This document shows positions 1 through 8,786 of a stretch of DNA of 64,000 nt, piece by piece. The translations under genes and the position numbers were made by a program. Position 1 is the stretch's first letter. Each line of letters starts with the position of its first letter. The DNA is from Desulfovibrio aminophilus DSM 12254 (GTDB lineage Bacteria; Desulfobacterota; Desulfovibrionia; Desulfovibrionales; Desulfovibrionaceae): NCBI RefSeq assembly GCF_000422565.1, contig NZ_AUMA01000010.1:178250-242249 (forward strand), given 5' to 3'. Below the pieces are notes generated by a model. It was not told the DNA's origin and searched no databases. It worked only from the letters and a program-made list of their open reading frames with translations.

Positions 1-399
1 GAGCGGGAGAACATCGAGATCCGCTTCTACGACATCATTTACAAGCTGGTGGGCGAGATCAAGGACGCCATGTCCGGCATGCTCACGCCGGACATCCAGG
101 AGGCCTACCTGGGCCAGGCCGAGGTCCGCAACACCTTCAGCGTGCCCAAGGTCGGCACCGTGGCCGGCTGCGGCGTAGTGGATGGCAAGCTGACCCGCAA
201 CGCCAAGGTACGGCTGCTGCGCGACGGCGTGGTGGTCTACACCGGCCAGTTGGCCTCGCTCAAACGCTTCAAGGACGACGCCAAGGAAGTGCTCAAGGGC
301 TACGAGTGCGGCGTCGGCCTGGAGAACTTCAACGACGTGAAGATCGGCGACGTGATCGAGGCCTTCGAACTGAAGGAAGTCGCCCGCACCTTGGAATAA
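1..399 (+). CDS. infB: Translation initiation factor IF-2, C-terminal part (partial)
   Basis: The reading frame is open from the first base of the window, so the gene starts upstream; 132 C-terminal residues are present. They match the last domains of IF-2: the end of domain III and the C2 beta-barrel that binds the formylmethionyl end of the initiator tRNA (stretches such as [17 protein letters not shown] and the final [20 protein letters not shown]). IF-2 is the cytosolic GTPase that places initiator tRNA on the 30S subunit. The GTPase domain is outside the window. The order infB, DUF503, rbfA, DHH phosphoesterase, truB, rpsO, pnp supports the call. Confidence 0.95.
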   Translation, partial: ERENIEIRFYDIIYKLVGEIKDAMSGMLTPDIQEAYLGQAEVRNTFSVPKVGTVAGCGVVDGKLTRNAKVRLLRDGVVVYTGQLASLKRFKDDAKEVLKGYECGVGLENFNDVKIGDVIEAFELKEVARTLE

Positions 400-411
400 T
401 GCGAACACTTC

Positions 412-436
412 CCGGGGGGCCCCGGCGGCCCCCCGG
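412..436 (+). terminator. GC-rich hairpin after infB
   Basis: A perfect 10-bp stem (CCGGGGGGCC at 412-421 with GGCCCCCCGG at 427-436) closes a 5-base loop, 12 bases after the infB stop. No T-run follows, so it may be a weak terminator or an mRNA-processing structure inside the operon. Confidence 0.4.
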
Positions 437-511
437 ATTCCTGCGGAAGGTATCCCGGGGACGCCGCGCCCCTGGCCGGGATTTGTGGACGGAGCCCCCA
501 GGAATCATGAT

Positions 512-811
512 ATGATCATCGGCACGCTCACCCTGGATTTCCGGCTCCACGGCAACGACTCGCTCAAGGGCAAGCGCAAGGTGGCCCAAAGCCTCAAACA
601 GAAGCTCCGCAACAGCTTCAACTTGGCCGTTTCCGAAGTGGACGCCCTGGATTCCCACGAACGCCTCGTGCTGGCGGCGGTCACGGTGGGCAACGAGACG
701 AAAGTCGTGGAGGGTCGCTTGGCCAAGGCCCTGAACCTGGTGGAAGCCGCCGCCGAGGCCGAGCTGGTCCACTGCGAGACCGAAATTTTTTCCAGCTCTC
801 CGGAGGAATGA
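512..811 (+). CDS. DUF503 family protein
   Basis: A 99-residue protein of the DUF503 family (YlxP-like), small proteins commonly coded between infB and rbfA. The start is MIIGTLTLDFRLHGNDSLKGKRK; the family normally begins with a short strand followed by this SLKxKR motif, so the ATG is preferred over a GTG 27 bases upstream. The biochemical role is unsettled; the location implies ribosome assembly or translation initiation. It ends one base before rbfA begins, so the two genes are probably translationally coupled. No active-site residues are evident. Confidence 0.85.
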   Translation: MIIGTLTLDFRLHGNDSLKGKRKVAQSLKQKLRNSFNLAVSEVDALDSHERLVLAAVTVGNETKVVEGRLAKALNLVEAAAEAELVHCETEIFSSSPEE

Positions 812-812
812 G

Positions 813-1172
813 ATGAAGACCACCGACTCCCGCCGTTCGGTCAGGCTGGGCGACCAGATATTGCGCGAACTGGCGGGCATGCTTCTGGAGGACATCCAGG
901 ACCCCCGGCTGGACATGGTCACCCTATCCGGCGTGCGCATGAACAAGGATCTGCGCATCGCCGAGGTCTTCTTCACCCTGCCCGTCGGCGAAGATCGTCT
1001 CAAGGACGCCGTGACGGCGCTGGAAAAATGCTCCGGCCGATTGCGCGGACTCCTGGGCAAGCGCCTCAAGCTCCGCTACCTGCCCGAACTGCGTTTCGTG
1101 CATGACACCTTTCTCGAGGACATGGTCTATGCCAAGCCCCATCCGGGAAATCTCGGAAATACTGAAGAATAA
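813..1172 (+). CDS. rbfA: 30S ribosome-binding factor RbfA
   Basis: A 119-residue KH-fold protein needed for late maturation of the 30S subunit and processing of the 5' end of 16S rRNA. The family pattern is seen in RRSVRLGDQILRELAGMLLEDIQDPRL at the N-terminus, VTLSGVRMNKDLRIAEVFF in the middle and LPELRFVHDTFLED near the C-terminus. The length is typical. The ATG follows the DUF503 stop directly and a GGAGG-like ribosome site lies inside the end of that gene. The 3' end overlaps the following phosphoesterase gene by 44 bases. Confidence 0.95.
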   Translation: MKTTDSRRSVRLGDQILRELAGMLLEDIQDPRLDMVTLSGVRMNKDLRIAEVFFTLPVGEDRLKDAVTALEKCSGRLRGLLGKRLKLRYLPELRFVHDTFLEDMVYAKPHPGNLGNTEE

Positions 1173-2106
1173 CCGCTCGTTTCTGGTGGCCTCGCACGTC
1201 AATCCCGACGGCGACGCCATCGGCGCCACGGCGGCTCTGGGGTTCCTGCTACGGGCCCTGGGCAAGAACGTGGTGCTCTACAATCCCTCGGGCCTGCCCG
1301 AGCGTTACGCCTGGCTGGCCCTGCCCGAGCCGCTTTCGACGCGTCTGCCCGAGGTTCTGCCCGACTGGACCGTGACCCTGGATTGCGGCGCGCCGGAACG
1401 GCTGGGCTCCGAGCTGTCCGCGCGACTCGATCCCGAACGCACCGTGAACATCGACCACCACCTGGGCAATCCCGACTTCGGGGCCGTGAACTGGGTGGAT
1501 CCGGCCGAGCCGGCGGTGGGAGCCATGGTCGCCAAGCTGGCTCGTGAGCTGGGCGCGCCCCTGACCGGCGGCTTGGCCGAGGCCGTGTATCTGGCCGTGG
1601 TCACGGACACCGGCCACTTCACATACGGCAACACCACTCCCGAAGTCCTTGAGCTGAGCGCCGAGCTGCTGCGCGGCGGCCTGGATCTGGAGGGCGTCAA
1701 CGCCCGGATCAGCAACCAGTGGTCGCCCCGGCGGCTGGAGTTGTGGCGGCGGGTTCTGGGCAGCCTGGTGCTGCGCCACGACGGCCGCATGGCCCTGGCC
1801 GTGGTCACCCGAGACGACCTGGACGGAACCGGGACCACGTCCGAAGACTGCGAGGAGTTCGTCAATTTTCTCCGCCGCCTGCGCGGCGCCCGGGTCTGTG
1901 TGCTGGTGCGCCAGGAGGGGCCGGAGCGCTGGAAGCTGAGCCTGCGCTCCCAAGGCGCGGACGACGTGCGGGCCGTGGCCGCCGGATTCGGCGGCGGCGG
2001 GCACAGGAACGCCGCCGGAGCCATGATCGAAGCCCCGCTGGGCACGGTCCTGACCAACCTGACCGAGGCCGTGGGGCGCATGCCCGGCCTGAAGGATCGC
2101 CAGTGA
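1129..2106 (+). CDS. nrnA: DHH/DHHA1 phosphoesterase, NrnA-like oligoribonuclease/pAp phosphatase
   Basis: A 325-residue DHH-DHHA1 protein. NrnA-type enzymes degrade very short RNA oligonucleotides and dephosphorylate 3'-phosphoadenosine 5'-phosphate using Mn2+. Visible motifs are ASHVNPDGDAIGA (metal ligands, about residues 22-34), the DHH motif in NIDHHLGN and the C-terminal substrate motif GFGGGGHRNAAGA. The chosen ATG lies within the end of rbfA; an earlier ATG nine codons upstream is possible but would lengthen the overlap. Its last base pairs overlap the GTG of truB. In a sulfate reducer pAp removal is less central, so oligoribonucleotide turnover is the safer role. Confidence 0.88.
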   Translation: MPSPIREISEILKNNRSFLVASHVNPDGDAIGATAALGFLLRALGKNVVLYNPSGLPERYAWLALPEPLSTRLPEVLPDWTVTLDCGAPERLGSELSARLDPERTVNIDHHLGNPDFGAVNWVDPAEPAVGAMVAKLARELGAPLTGGLAEAVYLAVVTDTGHFTYGNTTPEVLELSAELLRGGLDLEGVNARISNQWSPRRLELWRRVLGSLVLRHDGRMALAVVTRDDLDGTGTTSEDCEEFVNFLRRLRGARVCVLVRQEGPERWKLSLRSQGADDVRAVAAGFGGGGHRNAAGAMIEAPLGTVLTNLTEAVGRMPGLKDRQ

Positions 2107-3074
2107 GCCGCCGCAACCGCCACGATCCCCGCCAGCTGGACGGCCTGCTCGTGCTGAACAAGCCGACCGGCCCCACCTCGGCGGCCTGCCTGAACCGGAT
2201 CAAGCACGGCCTGGGCCAGTTCAAAATCGGTCACGCCGGCACCCTGGACCCCCTGGCCCAGGGGGTGTTGCTTGTCCTGCTCGGACAGGGTACAAAGATA
2301 GCTTCCTACCTGACGGGGGGGGAGAAGATCTATTCCGGCGAATTCACGCTCGGGCTCACCAGCGACACCTACGACTCCGAGGGCAAGATCCTCGCGCGCT
2401 CGGAGGTGACGGCCTCCCCGGAGGAGGTGGCCCAGGCGGTTGAAGCCTGGAAGGACTTGACAGAACAGGAAGTACCCGCCTATTCGGCGGCGAAACATAA
2501 GGGGAAACCGCTCTACTCGCTGGCACGGGCCGGCGAGGACGTGCCCGTGAAAAGCAAGGCCGTCACGGTTTTCCATGCCGAACCGTTGGAAATAGCCCTT
2601 CCGACGGCGAGATTCCGGGTCAGATGCTCGGCGGGCACCTACGTACGCTCCCTGGTCCACAGCTTGGGGATGCGACTGGGTTGCGGCGCCATCATGACGC
2701 AACTGACCCGCGAGGCGAGCCTGCCCTTCGGACTGGAGCAGGCCCACGATCTCGAGGCCGTCCTTGGCGAGCCGGAGCGTTTCGCCCAGAGGGTCATCCC
2801 CCTGGCCGAGGCGCTCCCCCACTGGTCCCGGCTCCGCTTGAGCGATACGCTGGCCGCCCAGGTCAAAAACGGAGCCTGGCTGCCGGTGGCCGAGACGGAG
2901 GCCGAGGGGCACGCCGCTCCTGGAGACCACGCGGTCTTTCTGGAGCCCGGCGGCAGCCCTCTGGCGCTGGTGGAAGCTCAGGCCAAGGACGGAAACTTGT
3001 GCTGGGTCATCCTGCGGGGACTGTGGAGCGAGGAAGCGCCACGCCGCGACAAGGGCCCCGGTTCGGCGAGTTGA
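2103..3074 (+). CDS. truB: tRNA pseudouridine(55) synthase TruB
   Basis: A 323-residue enzyme that makes pseudouridine at position 55 in the T-loop of tRNAs. The catalytic aspartate lies in [22 protein letters not shown] and the N-terminal [15 protein letters not shown] motif is intact; [16 protein letters not shown] is the second family motif. The GTG start overlaps the stop codon of the preceding gene, giving translational coupling, and no better start lies nearby. The C-terminal 60 or so residues are less conserved and may be a reduced PUA-like domain. Confidence 0.95.
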   Translation: MSRRNRHDPRQLDGLLVLNKPTGPTSAACLNRIKHGLGQFKIGHAGTLDPLAQGVLLVLLGQGTKIASYLTGGEKIYSGEFTLGLTSDTYDSEGKILARSEVTASPEEVAQAVEAWKDLTEQEVPAYSAAKHKGKPLYSLARAGEDVPVKSKAVTVFHAEPLEIALPTARFRVRCSAGTYVRSLVHSLGMRLGCGAIMTQLTREASLPFGLEQAHDLEAVLGEPERFAQRVIPLAEALPHWSRLRLSDTLAAQVKNGAWLPVAETEAEGHAAPGDHAVFLEPGGSPLALVEAQAKDGNLCWVILRGLWSEEAPRRDKGPGSAS

Positions 3075-3097
3075 ACACCAACCTGGAGGATAGCGCT

Positions 3098-3367
3098 GTG
3101 GTTTTGGACGCCGAAGGCAAGAACAAGATCATCGAGGAATACAAGCGGCACGAAGGGGACACCGGGTCTCCGGAAGTGCAGGTGGCCCTGCTCACCGAGC
3201 GGATCACCTACCTGACCGAGCACTTCAAGGTGCATAAGAAGGACTTCCACTCCCGCACCGGCCTGCTCAAGCTGGTCGGTCAGCGCCGGAAGCTTCTCAA
3301 CTACCTGAAGAACAAGGATATCCAGCGCTACCGCGACCTGATTCAGCGTCTCGGTATCCGCAAGTAG
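3098..3367 (+). CDS. rpsO: 30S ribosomal protein S15
   Basis: An 89-residue S15, a primary 16S rRNA-binding protein that organises the platform of the small subunit. The conserved region [22 protein letters not shown] and the terminal [13 protein letters not shown] identify it. Translation begins at GTG; a GGAGGA ribosome site sits seven bases before it and the resulting length is exactly the family length, so this start is firm. It lies 23 bases after truB. Downstream, rpsO and pnp are separated by a structured 248-base gap. Confidence 0.97.
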   Translation: MVLDAEGKNKIIEEYKRHEGDTGSPEVQVALLTERITYLTEHFKVHKKDFHSRTGLLKLVGQRRKLLNYLKNKDIQRYRDLIQRLGIRK

Positions 3368-3393
3368 CCGGACGACCGGCACATTCGGTTTCA

Positions 3394-3423
3394 ATCCCCG
3401 GGGACGACGGCGTCCCCGGGGAT
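3394..3423 (+). terminator. Perfect 13-bp hairpin between rpsO and pnp
   Basis: ATCCCCGGGGACG (3394-3406) and CGTCCCCGGGGAT (3411-3423) form a perfect stem with the loop ACGG. The downstream bases are GTTTCCG, not a clear T-run. In Escherichia coli this intergenic region holds both a terminator and an RNase III-cut hairpin through which PNPase controls its own mRNA; either role is possible here. Confidence 0.5.
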
Positions 3424-3478
3424 GTTTCCGCGCCAGGCCCGACCCCGCGCAAGGAGCGCGAGGCGAAGGCCCCCCCGG

Positions 3479-3495
3479 GCCGGGATGGTCCCGGC
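3479..3495 (+). repeat. Small hairpin in the pnp leader
   Basis: GCCGGGA-TGG-TCCCGGC is a perfect 7-bp stem with a 3-base loop, about 120 bases before pnp. Its core GGGATGGTCCC recurs in a second intergenic hairpin at 26080-26094. Confidence 0.4.
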
Positions 3496-3615
3496 AGCGT
3501 GCGTGGTTGGCTGCGGAAAGCGCTTTTGCCGAGGCAAGAGCCCTTTCCCAAGCCTTCTCACGTTCCGGGGAGAGACGGCGCAATGACCCGCATCCCAAAC
3601 AGTAGAGGAACGAAC

Positions 3616-5838
3616 ATGTTGGTACCTTTCGAAAAAACGCGCCTGTCCACCCCCTTGACGGGCGGCATTGAGATCGCCCTGGAAACCGGCAAGATGGCCA
3701 ACCAGGCCCACGGCTCGGTCTGGATTCAGTGCCGCAACACAGTCGTCCTGGTCACGGCGGTGTCCGCCCCCCTGCCCGAGGACAAGGGCTTCTTCCCCCT
3801 GACCTGCCACTACCAGGAGATGTCCTACGCCGCCGGACGCATCCCCGGCAGCTACTTCCGCCGCGAGATCGGCCGCCCCTCCGAGCGCGAGACCCTGGTC
3901 TCCCGCCTCATCGACCGTCCGATCCGCCCGCTGTTCAAGAAGGGCTTCGCCGACGAAGTCCAGATCGTCGCCACCGTGCTCTCGGCGGGCCGCAACACGA
4001 ACCCCGACGTGCTGGCCCTGACCGGCGCCTCGGCCGCCCTGCACCTCTCCCCCATGCCCTTCCTGGGCCCCATCGCGGGCGCCCGCGTGGGCTACATCGA
4101 CGGCGAATTCGTGCTCAACCCGACCTACCACCGGGCCCAAGACGAGAGCAGTCTGAACCTCATCTTCGCGGCCACCCGCGATGCCGTGGTCATGGTCGAG
4201 GGCGGTGCGCAGTTCCTGTCCGAGAACCTCATCGCCGACGCCCTGGAATGGGGCCACAAGCAGATCATCCCCCTGCTCGACCTGCAGGATGAGCTGCGCG
4301 CCAAGTGCGGCAAGCCCAAGATCGAAGTCACGGCCCCTGAACCGGCCTCCGAGTTGGTTTCCTACGTGGCCGAAATCGCCACCGACGAACTCAAGGCCGC
4401 CCTGGCCATCCCGGCCAAGACCGCCCGCCGCGTGGCCAAATCCGCAGCCGAATCCAAGGCCCTCGAAGCCGTGGCCGAAAAGTTCGCGGCCGAGCCGGAG
4501 AAGGCCAAGCTGGCCAAGAACGTGGTCGAGGCCCTGGGCAAGAAGCTCATGCGCACGCGCATCAAGGAAGAGGGCGTGCGCATCGACGGCCGCGACCTGA
4601 AGACCGTGCGCCCCCTGTCCATCGAGGTCGGCGTCCTGCCCATGACCCACGGCTCCTGCCTCTTCCGGCGCGGCGAGACCACGGCCCTGGTCACCGCCAC
4701 CCTGGGCAGCAGCCGCGACGAACAGCGCATCGAGACCCTCACCGGCGAGGAATCCAAGCGCTTCATGCTGCACTACAACTTCCCGTCCTACTCCGTGGGC
4801 GAAGTGCGGCCCATGCGCGGCCCCTCGCGCCGCGACATCGGCCACGGCGCCCTGGCCGAGCGTTCCATCTCCCAGGTTCTGCCCAGCCCGGACGAGTTCC
4901 CCTTCACCCTGCGCGTGGTCTCCGAGGTGCTCGACTCCAACGGCTCCTCCTCCATGGCCACGGTCTGCGGCGCGACGCTGGCCCTCATGGACGCGGGCGT
5001 GCCGATCAAGGAGCCCGTGGCCGGCATCGCCATGGGCCTGACCAAGGAGGGCGACGACTACCTCGTGCTCACGGACATTCTCGGCGACGAGGACGCCCTG
5101 GGCGACATGGACTTCAAGGTGGCGGGCTCCAAGGACGGCATCAGCGGCATCCAGATGGACGTGAAGCTCTCCACGGGCATCCCGTCCGACGTGCTGCGCC
5201 GCGCCCTGGCCCAGGCCCGCGACGCCCGCCTGCACATCCTCGAGCACATGGGCATGGTCCTGGCCAAGCCGCGGCCGGAACTCTCCGACCTGGCTCCGCA
5301 GATGGCCGTGCTGCACATCAATCCCGAGAAAATCCGCAGCGTCATCGGCCCCGGCGGCAAGAACATCAAGGCCATCACCGCCGAGACCGGCGCGGACATC
5401 GACATCGAGGACTCCGGCAAGGTCTCCATCTTCGCCCCGACGCTGGAATCGCTGGAGAAGACCAAGGAGATGGTCCAGTACTACGACCAGACTCCGGAGC
5501 CCGGCAAGAACTACGAGGGCACGGTCAAGAAGCTCCTCGAGGTGGGCGCCCTGGTGGAGGTTCTGCCCGGCGTGGAGGGCATGCTGCACGTGTCCCAGCT
5601 GGACGTGGAGCGCATCGAGAAGGTCACCGACCTCCTCCAGCTCGGCCAGAAGGTCTGGGTCAAGGTCATCGAACTGGAAGCCGGCGGCCGCATCCGCCTC
5701 TCCCGCAAGGCCTGGCTCATGGAGCAGGCCGGCCAGGAGGTCAACCTGGACGAGTTCCGCCGTCCCCCGTCTTCCCGCGAAAACGGGGATCGCCGAGGCG
5801 GCCGCCGCGACGACCGCCGGGACCGCCCGCGCCGCTAG
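3616..5838 (+). CDS. pnp: Polyribonucleotide nucleotidyltransferase (PNPase)
   Basis: A 740-residue phosphorolytic 3'-to-5' exoribonuclease of the RNA-decay machinery. It shows two RNase PH-like cores (the second with GETTALVTATLGSSRDEQRIETL and GDMDFKVAGSKDGISGIQMD), a KH domain with VIGPGGKNIKAITAETGADIDIED from about residue 565 and an S1 domain from about residue 632 with GALVEVLPGVEGMLHVSQL. The last 24 residues are rich in Arg and Asp. The ATG is preceded by AGAGGAACGAAC and gives the canonical start of the first core, so the upstream in-frame extension is rejected. The structured leader suggests post-transcriptional control. Confidence 0.97.
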   Translation: MLVPFEKTRLSTPLTGGIEIALETGKMANQAHGSVWIQCRNTVVLVTAVSAPLPEDKGFFPLTCHYQEMSYAAGRIPGSYFRREIGRPSERETLVSRLIDRPIRPLFKKGFADEVQIVATVLSAGRNTNPDVLALTGASAALHLSPMPFLGPIAGARVGYIDGEFVLNPTYHRAQDESSLNLIFAATRDAVVMVEGGAQFLSENLIADALEWGHKQIIPLLDLQDELRAKCGKPKIEVTAPEPASELVSYVAEIATDELKAALAIPAKTARRVAKSAAESKALEAVAEKFAAEPEKAKLAKNVVEALGKKLMRTRIKEEGVRIDGRDLKTVRPLSIEVGVLPMTHGSCLFRRGETTALVTATLGSSRDEQRIETLTGEESKRFMLHYNFPSYSVGEVRPMRGPSRRDIGHGALAERSISQVLPSPDEFPFTLRVVSEVLDSNGSSSMATVCGATLALMDAGVPIKEPVAGIAMGLTKEGDDYLVLTDILGDEDALGDMDFKVAGSKDGISGIQMDVKLSTGIPSDVLRRALAQARDARLHILEHMGMVLAKPRPELSDLAPQMAVLHINPEKIRSVIGPGGKNIKAITAETGADIDIEDSGKVSIFAPTLESLEKTKEMVQYYDQTPEPGKNYEGTVKKLLEVGALVEVLPGVEGMLHVSQLDVERIEKVTDLLQLGQKVWVKVIELEAGGRIRLSRKAWLMEQAGQEVNLDEFRRPPSSRENGDRRGGRRDDRRDRPRR

Positions 5839-5863
5839 TTTCGGACCAAACGCACGCACCTTG

Positions 5864-5895
5864 GGGGCGGCCGCCGCGCGGCCGCCCCTTTCCTT
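5864..5895 (+). terminator. Rho-independent terminator after pnp
   Basis: GGGGCGGCCG (5864-5873) pairs perfectly with CGGCCGCCCC (5879-5888) around a 5-base loop and is followed by TTTCCTTT. It lies 25 bases after the pnp stop and ends the infB-pnp block. Confidence 0.75.
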
Positions 5896-5978
5896 TCCCT
5901 CCTCTCCGGCCTTGCCCGCGATCCCGGCCGAGGCTATGCTGCCCCCCAGACCGCCAACCTGGGAGGCACGCAGCGCGC

Positions 5979-7700
5979 ATGCACATCCAGACCTACATCG
6001 ACCAGCCGGGGTCGATCCCACCGGAGGCCCTGCTCGTCTGCCTCGGTGCTCCGGCCGCCAAACCCGCGGGCCGGGTTCTGCTGTTCACGAACCTCGACGA
6101 GAAGGATCTGCTCCGGGCCCAAACCGTGCGCCCTGAAGAGCTGAAGGACGGTCTGCACTTCCTCATCTCCCGGGAAGCCTATCGGGAAAACAAGGTGGTC
6201 GCGGATCGCATTCAGCGCCACCTTGCCTGGCTCTTCTGCAAGTTCGTCCACTACCCGCGCAACGCCAACATCCCTGACCCCTGCGGCCTCTACGGCCCCA
6301 AACCACCGAACATCCTCAACGAAATCAATCGCTGCCGCAACGCTCCTCTGCTGCTGCGCTCCCCGCTCACGGACGCCCTGGCCCGGGCGCGGATCCGCCA
6401 CCCCCTGCTCCTGGTCCTGCCCGGGCCTTCACTGCGCGGTCTGGCGCCTCGGCTCAAGGCGCTCTCCCGCGTCTGTTTGGTTGCCTGCATCGCGCGCACC
6501 ATGGATTTCTGCTTGGGCAACGGGGTCGAACCGGATTTTTTGGTCCAGCTGGACACTGGCTGGTGGCAGACTCTCTTCCTGCCGCCGGAGCGCACCCTGC
6601 CCGGCTGCACCCTGGTGGCCCTGTCCCTGGCTCCGGTGCATGCCGTGGCCGAGCGCTTCCGGGGCGTCTTCTTCATGGACAGCTTCGACCGCGAGGTTCT
6701 GCCCAACCCTTCGCGTCTCCGGGAATCCTGGCTCAGTTCCCTGCTTCCCTGCCTGGGTCTGGCCGAGGCCCTGGCCGCGCCTCTCGTGCTGGTGGCCGGA
6801 GCCGACTTGTCCTTCGGGCCCAACGGGCAATACCACGGGGACGGCCCGGCCGCGCCGCTGCCCGCCTACCCGCCGGACAGCCCGATTCTCGTGGGATTGA
6901 ACGACTTCACCGTGCCGGATGTACACGGCCGCGCCGCCACCACCCGACTGCCCTACTTCGCATCGGCCCACGAGGCGACCCTCTTCGCTCGGGAGATATC
7001 CCGGGGAAACGGCGCACGCTTTTGCAACATCACCGGCGAGGGCATTCTGGACCCGACTTTCTTCCCTCTTCCCGAGGAGGATTTCTCGGCAACCCTGCCC
7101 GCCGTGGACCGCGCGGCAGTCCTGGCCAAGGTGGACGCGGCCCTGTCCTCCCCCGAGAGCGTGCAGCTGCTCAAACACAAAATGAAGCTCTTGCGCGACC
7201 TGGAAATGGTCCGCGACAACCTGGATTTTCTGAATTTCTGCCGCTGGCGCAAACAGGACGCCGAGGCCGCCGCCCATCCCATGGTTCGCGCGCTGCACGC
7301 CCAGGGCGACTATCTGGCCCAGACCGCTGGCCTCTCCCAGGGGGAACGCCTGGAACTGGCCGTGGAGCTTCTGGAACAATGGCGTCTGAGCCTGCTCCAG
7401 GCCCGCAACGTCTGCCAGTTGGAGCAGGAGCGAGCGCGAGGCGGCCTCGTGCCGGTGCTCTGCCTTGAAGACGAGAACCCGATAGAAGACTTGGAGCGCC
7501 GCCATCCCGGGCTGCGCGCCCGCCCCGTGCGGATCTGGCGCGAAACCGCCCCGACCCCGGACGCCGACCGGCTGCCCTACCGCCAATTCGCGGCCTGGAG
7601 CCGTGAACGCAAGGTTTTCCTGGTCACGCCCAGGGCCGAGCGGCATTTCCAGATGCTTCTGGACTGCCTGCCGGGAAAAAATTGGCTGGTGCTGCGATGA
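5979..7700 (+). CDS. DUF115 / motility-accessory-factor-like protein
   Basis: A 573-residue protein with a central DUF115 (MptE-like, Maf-type glycosyltransferase) region. The diagnostic stretch is LPGPSLRGLAPRLKAL followed by VACIARTMDFCLGNGVEPDFLVQLDTG, about residues 148-192. Proteins of this family include Maf, implicated in sialic- or pseudaminic-acid modification of flagellin, and archaeal 6-hydroxymethylpterin diphosphokinase; activity cannot be assigned from sequence alone. GGGAGG lies 12 bases before the ATG. The stop overlaps the start of the next small gene (ATGA). A role in flagellar glycosylation is inference, since the flagellar genes are 45 kb away. Confidence 0.7.
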   Translation: MHIQTYIDQPGSIPPEALLVCLGAPAAKPAGRVLLFTNLDEKDLLRAQTVRPEELKDGLHFLISREAYRENKVVADRIQRHLAWLFCKFVHYPRNANIPDPCGLYGPKPPNILNEINRCRNAPLLLRSPLTDALARARIRHPLLLVLPGPSLRGLAPRLKALSRVCLVACIARTMDFCLGNGVEPDFLVQLDTGWWQTLFLPPERTLPGCTLVALSLAPVHAVAERFRGVFFMDSFDREVLPNPSRLRESWLSSLLPCLGLAEALAAPLVLVAGADLSFGPNGQYHGDGPAAPLPAYPPDSPILVGLNDFTVPDVHGRAATTRLPYFASAHEATLFAREISRGNGARFCNITGEGILDPTFFPLPEEDFSATLPAVDRAAVLAKVDAALSSPESVQLLKHKMKLLRDLEMVRDNLDFLNFCRWRKQDAEAAAHPMVRALHAQGDYLAQTAGLSQGERLELAVELLEQWRLSLLQARNVCQLEQERARGGLVPVLCLEDENPIEDLERRHPGLRARPVRIWRETAPTPDADRLPYRQFAAWSRERKVFLVTPRAERHFQMLLDCLPGKNWLVLR

Positions 7701-7918
7701 CGGAGAGAAGACGGCCGAAGGTCGTCATCTACGGCCGGGAGAAATGCCCCTTCACCCGCCGCGCCCGGGATGCTTACGGCCCGAAGGCGGAATTCCGCGA
7801 CGTGGAAACCGACCCCGCCAACCTGAAGGAGATGCTCAGCCTGGGACAGGGGTCGCGCCGCATCCCCCTGATCGTCCGGGACGGCGTGCCGGAGATCGGC
7901 TTCGAAGGCCGTTCCTGA
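7697..7918 (+). CDS. Uxx-star-type glutaredoxin-like protein, cysteine form
   Basis: A 73-residue thioredoxin-fold miniprotein. The start VVIYGREKCPFTRRARDAYG resembles the Uxx-star glutaredoxin-like (seleno)protein family, in which the first redox position is often selenocysteine; here it is Cys and the second position is Thr (CPFT), giving a monothiol site. A second family-like feature is SRRIPLIVRDGVPEIGFEG, containing the cis-proline of the fold. The start overlaps the stop of the preceding gene in ATGA. It ends at TGA; nothing after that codon resembles a continuation. Partner and substrate are unknown. The family name is recalled, not searched. Confidence 0.68.
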   Translation: MTERRRPKVVIYGREKCPFTRRARDAYGPKAEFRDVETDPANLKEMLSLGQGSRRIPLIVRDGVPEIGFEGRS

Positions 7919-7932
7919 ATCGTGCGTGAGCG

Positions 7933-7951
7933 CTCCGGCCGTGCGCCGGAG
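7933..7951. repeat. Inverted repeat between convergent genes
   Basis: CTCCGGC (7933-7939) and GCCGGAG (7945-7951) flank a 5-base loop in the 41-base gap between two convergent genes. There is no T-run on either strand, so a shared terminator is only possible. Confidence 0.35.
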
Positions 7952-7959
7952 ACCCCAGG

Positions 7960-8769
7960 CTAGCTCACCAGAACCCCGGCGTAGCCCACCACCCGGCTCA
8001 TGTCTCCGTTCACATCGCCGGAAGTGCTGTAGGCCGCCACCTCGACTGCGCCGGCTCCGAAGGCCTTGGCCGCGCTCAGCCCCAGGACCATGGGCAGCAC
8101 GCCGCACATGGTGATCCCGTTGGCCCGCACCACCTCGTAAAGCGCCTCCGGGTCCAGGGCCTTGATCGCCTCCAGGGCCAGGGAATCCCGGGCCTCGGCT
8201 TCCTCGCGCGAGACATAGTGGCTCATGTCCGAACTGACCACGAAGGACACGGGCGTCTTGCGGGCCTTGAGGGTTTCGGCCAGGCGCAGACCCACGTCCA
8301 TCAGTTCGCGGGCCCCGCCTCCGCCCACGCAGATCGGCACGATGCGCATGTCCGGATTGATCGACCGCAGGAAGGGCACGAGCACCTCCAGGGAGTGTTC
8401 GTTGAGGTGCGCGGTGCGGTCCGGGGTCAGGCGCGGATCGCGGGCGATGAGGGTTTCAGCCAATTCCTCGTCCACGGCCAATCCTCCGCCGGGAAAAAGC
8501 CAGGAGCCCATGTGCCAGACGGCGTAGCGGCTGCCCATGCCGGTGTGGTTGGGGCCGAGCAGGATCACCGTGTCGGCCAGATCGGCCCGGCCCAGGGTGG
8601 CCCCGGCCACGGCTCCTGAAAAGACGTAGCCCGCATGAGGGACCATGGCCAGAAGGGTTGGTTTGTCGGCACGGCCTTCGGCGACGGACAGAAAGCGGGC
8701 TACTTCGGCGGCCAGGGCCTGGGGCTCGGCGGTGTAAAACTGTCCGGCCACGATGGGTTTTCTGTCCAT
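7960..8769 (-). CDS. Memo-like protein (AmmeMemoRadiSam system protein B)
   Basis: A 269-residue Memo-family protein related to class III extradiol dioxygenases. Family signs are VPHAGYVFSGAVAGATLGR near residue 40, LLGPNHTGMG, SLEVLVPFLRSINP and SSDMSHY; several of the His residues align with metal ligands of the fold. In many prokaryotes it is coded with an AMMECR1-domain protein and a radical SAM protein, but neither is in this window. An AGGAGG site precedes the ATG. It is the last gene of a minus-strand run behind the TPR protein and the sigma-54 activator, 17 bases downstream of the TPR gene. Confidence 0.88.
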   Translation of the reverse strand: MDRKPIVAGQFYTAEPQALAAEVARFLSVAEGRADKPTLLAMVPHAGYVFSGAVAGATLGRADLADTVILLGPNHTGMGSRYAVWHMGSWLFPGGGLAVDEELAETLIARDPRLTPDRTAHLNEHSLEVLVPFLRSINPDMRIVPICVGGGGARELMDVGLRLAETLKARKTPVSFVVSSDMSHYVSREEAEARDSLALEAIKALDPEALYEVVRANGITMCGVLPMVLGLSAAKAFGAGAVEVAAYSTSGDVNGDMSRVVGYAGVLVS

Positions 8770-8786
8770 GAATGCCTCCTGTCGCC

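Noticed and set aside
3391..6021. Very long open frame on the minus strand across pnp
   Set aside because: It is antisense to PNPase, arises from the biased third-position GC of that gene and encodes a low-complexity product without any family pattern.
7916..7918. TGA of the small glutaredoxin-like gene as a selenocysteine codon
   Set aside because: The redox position is already filled by Cys in CPFT, and the downstream frame has no family similarity.
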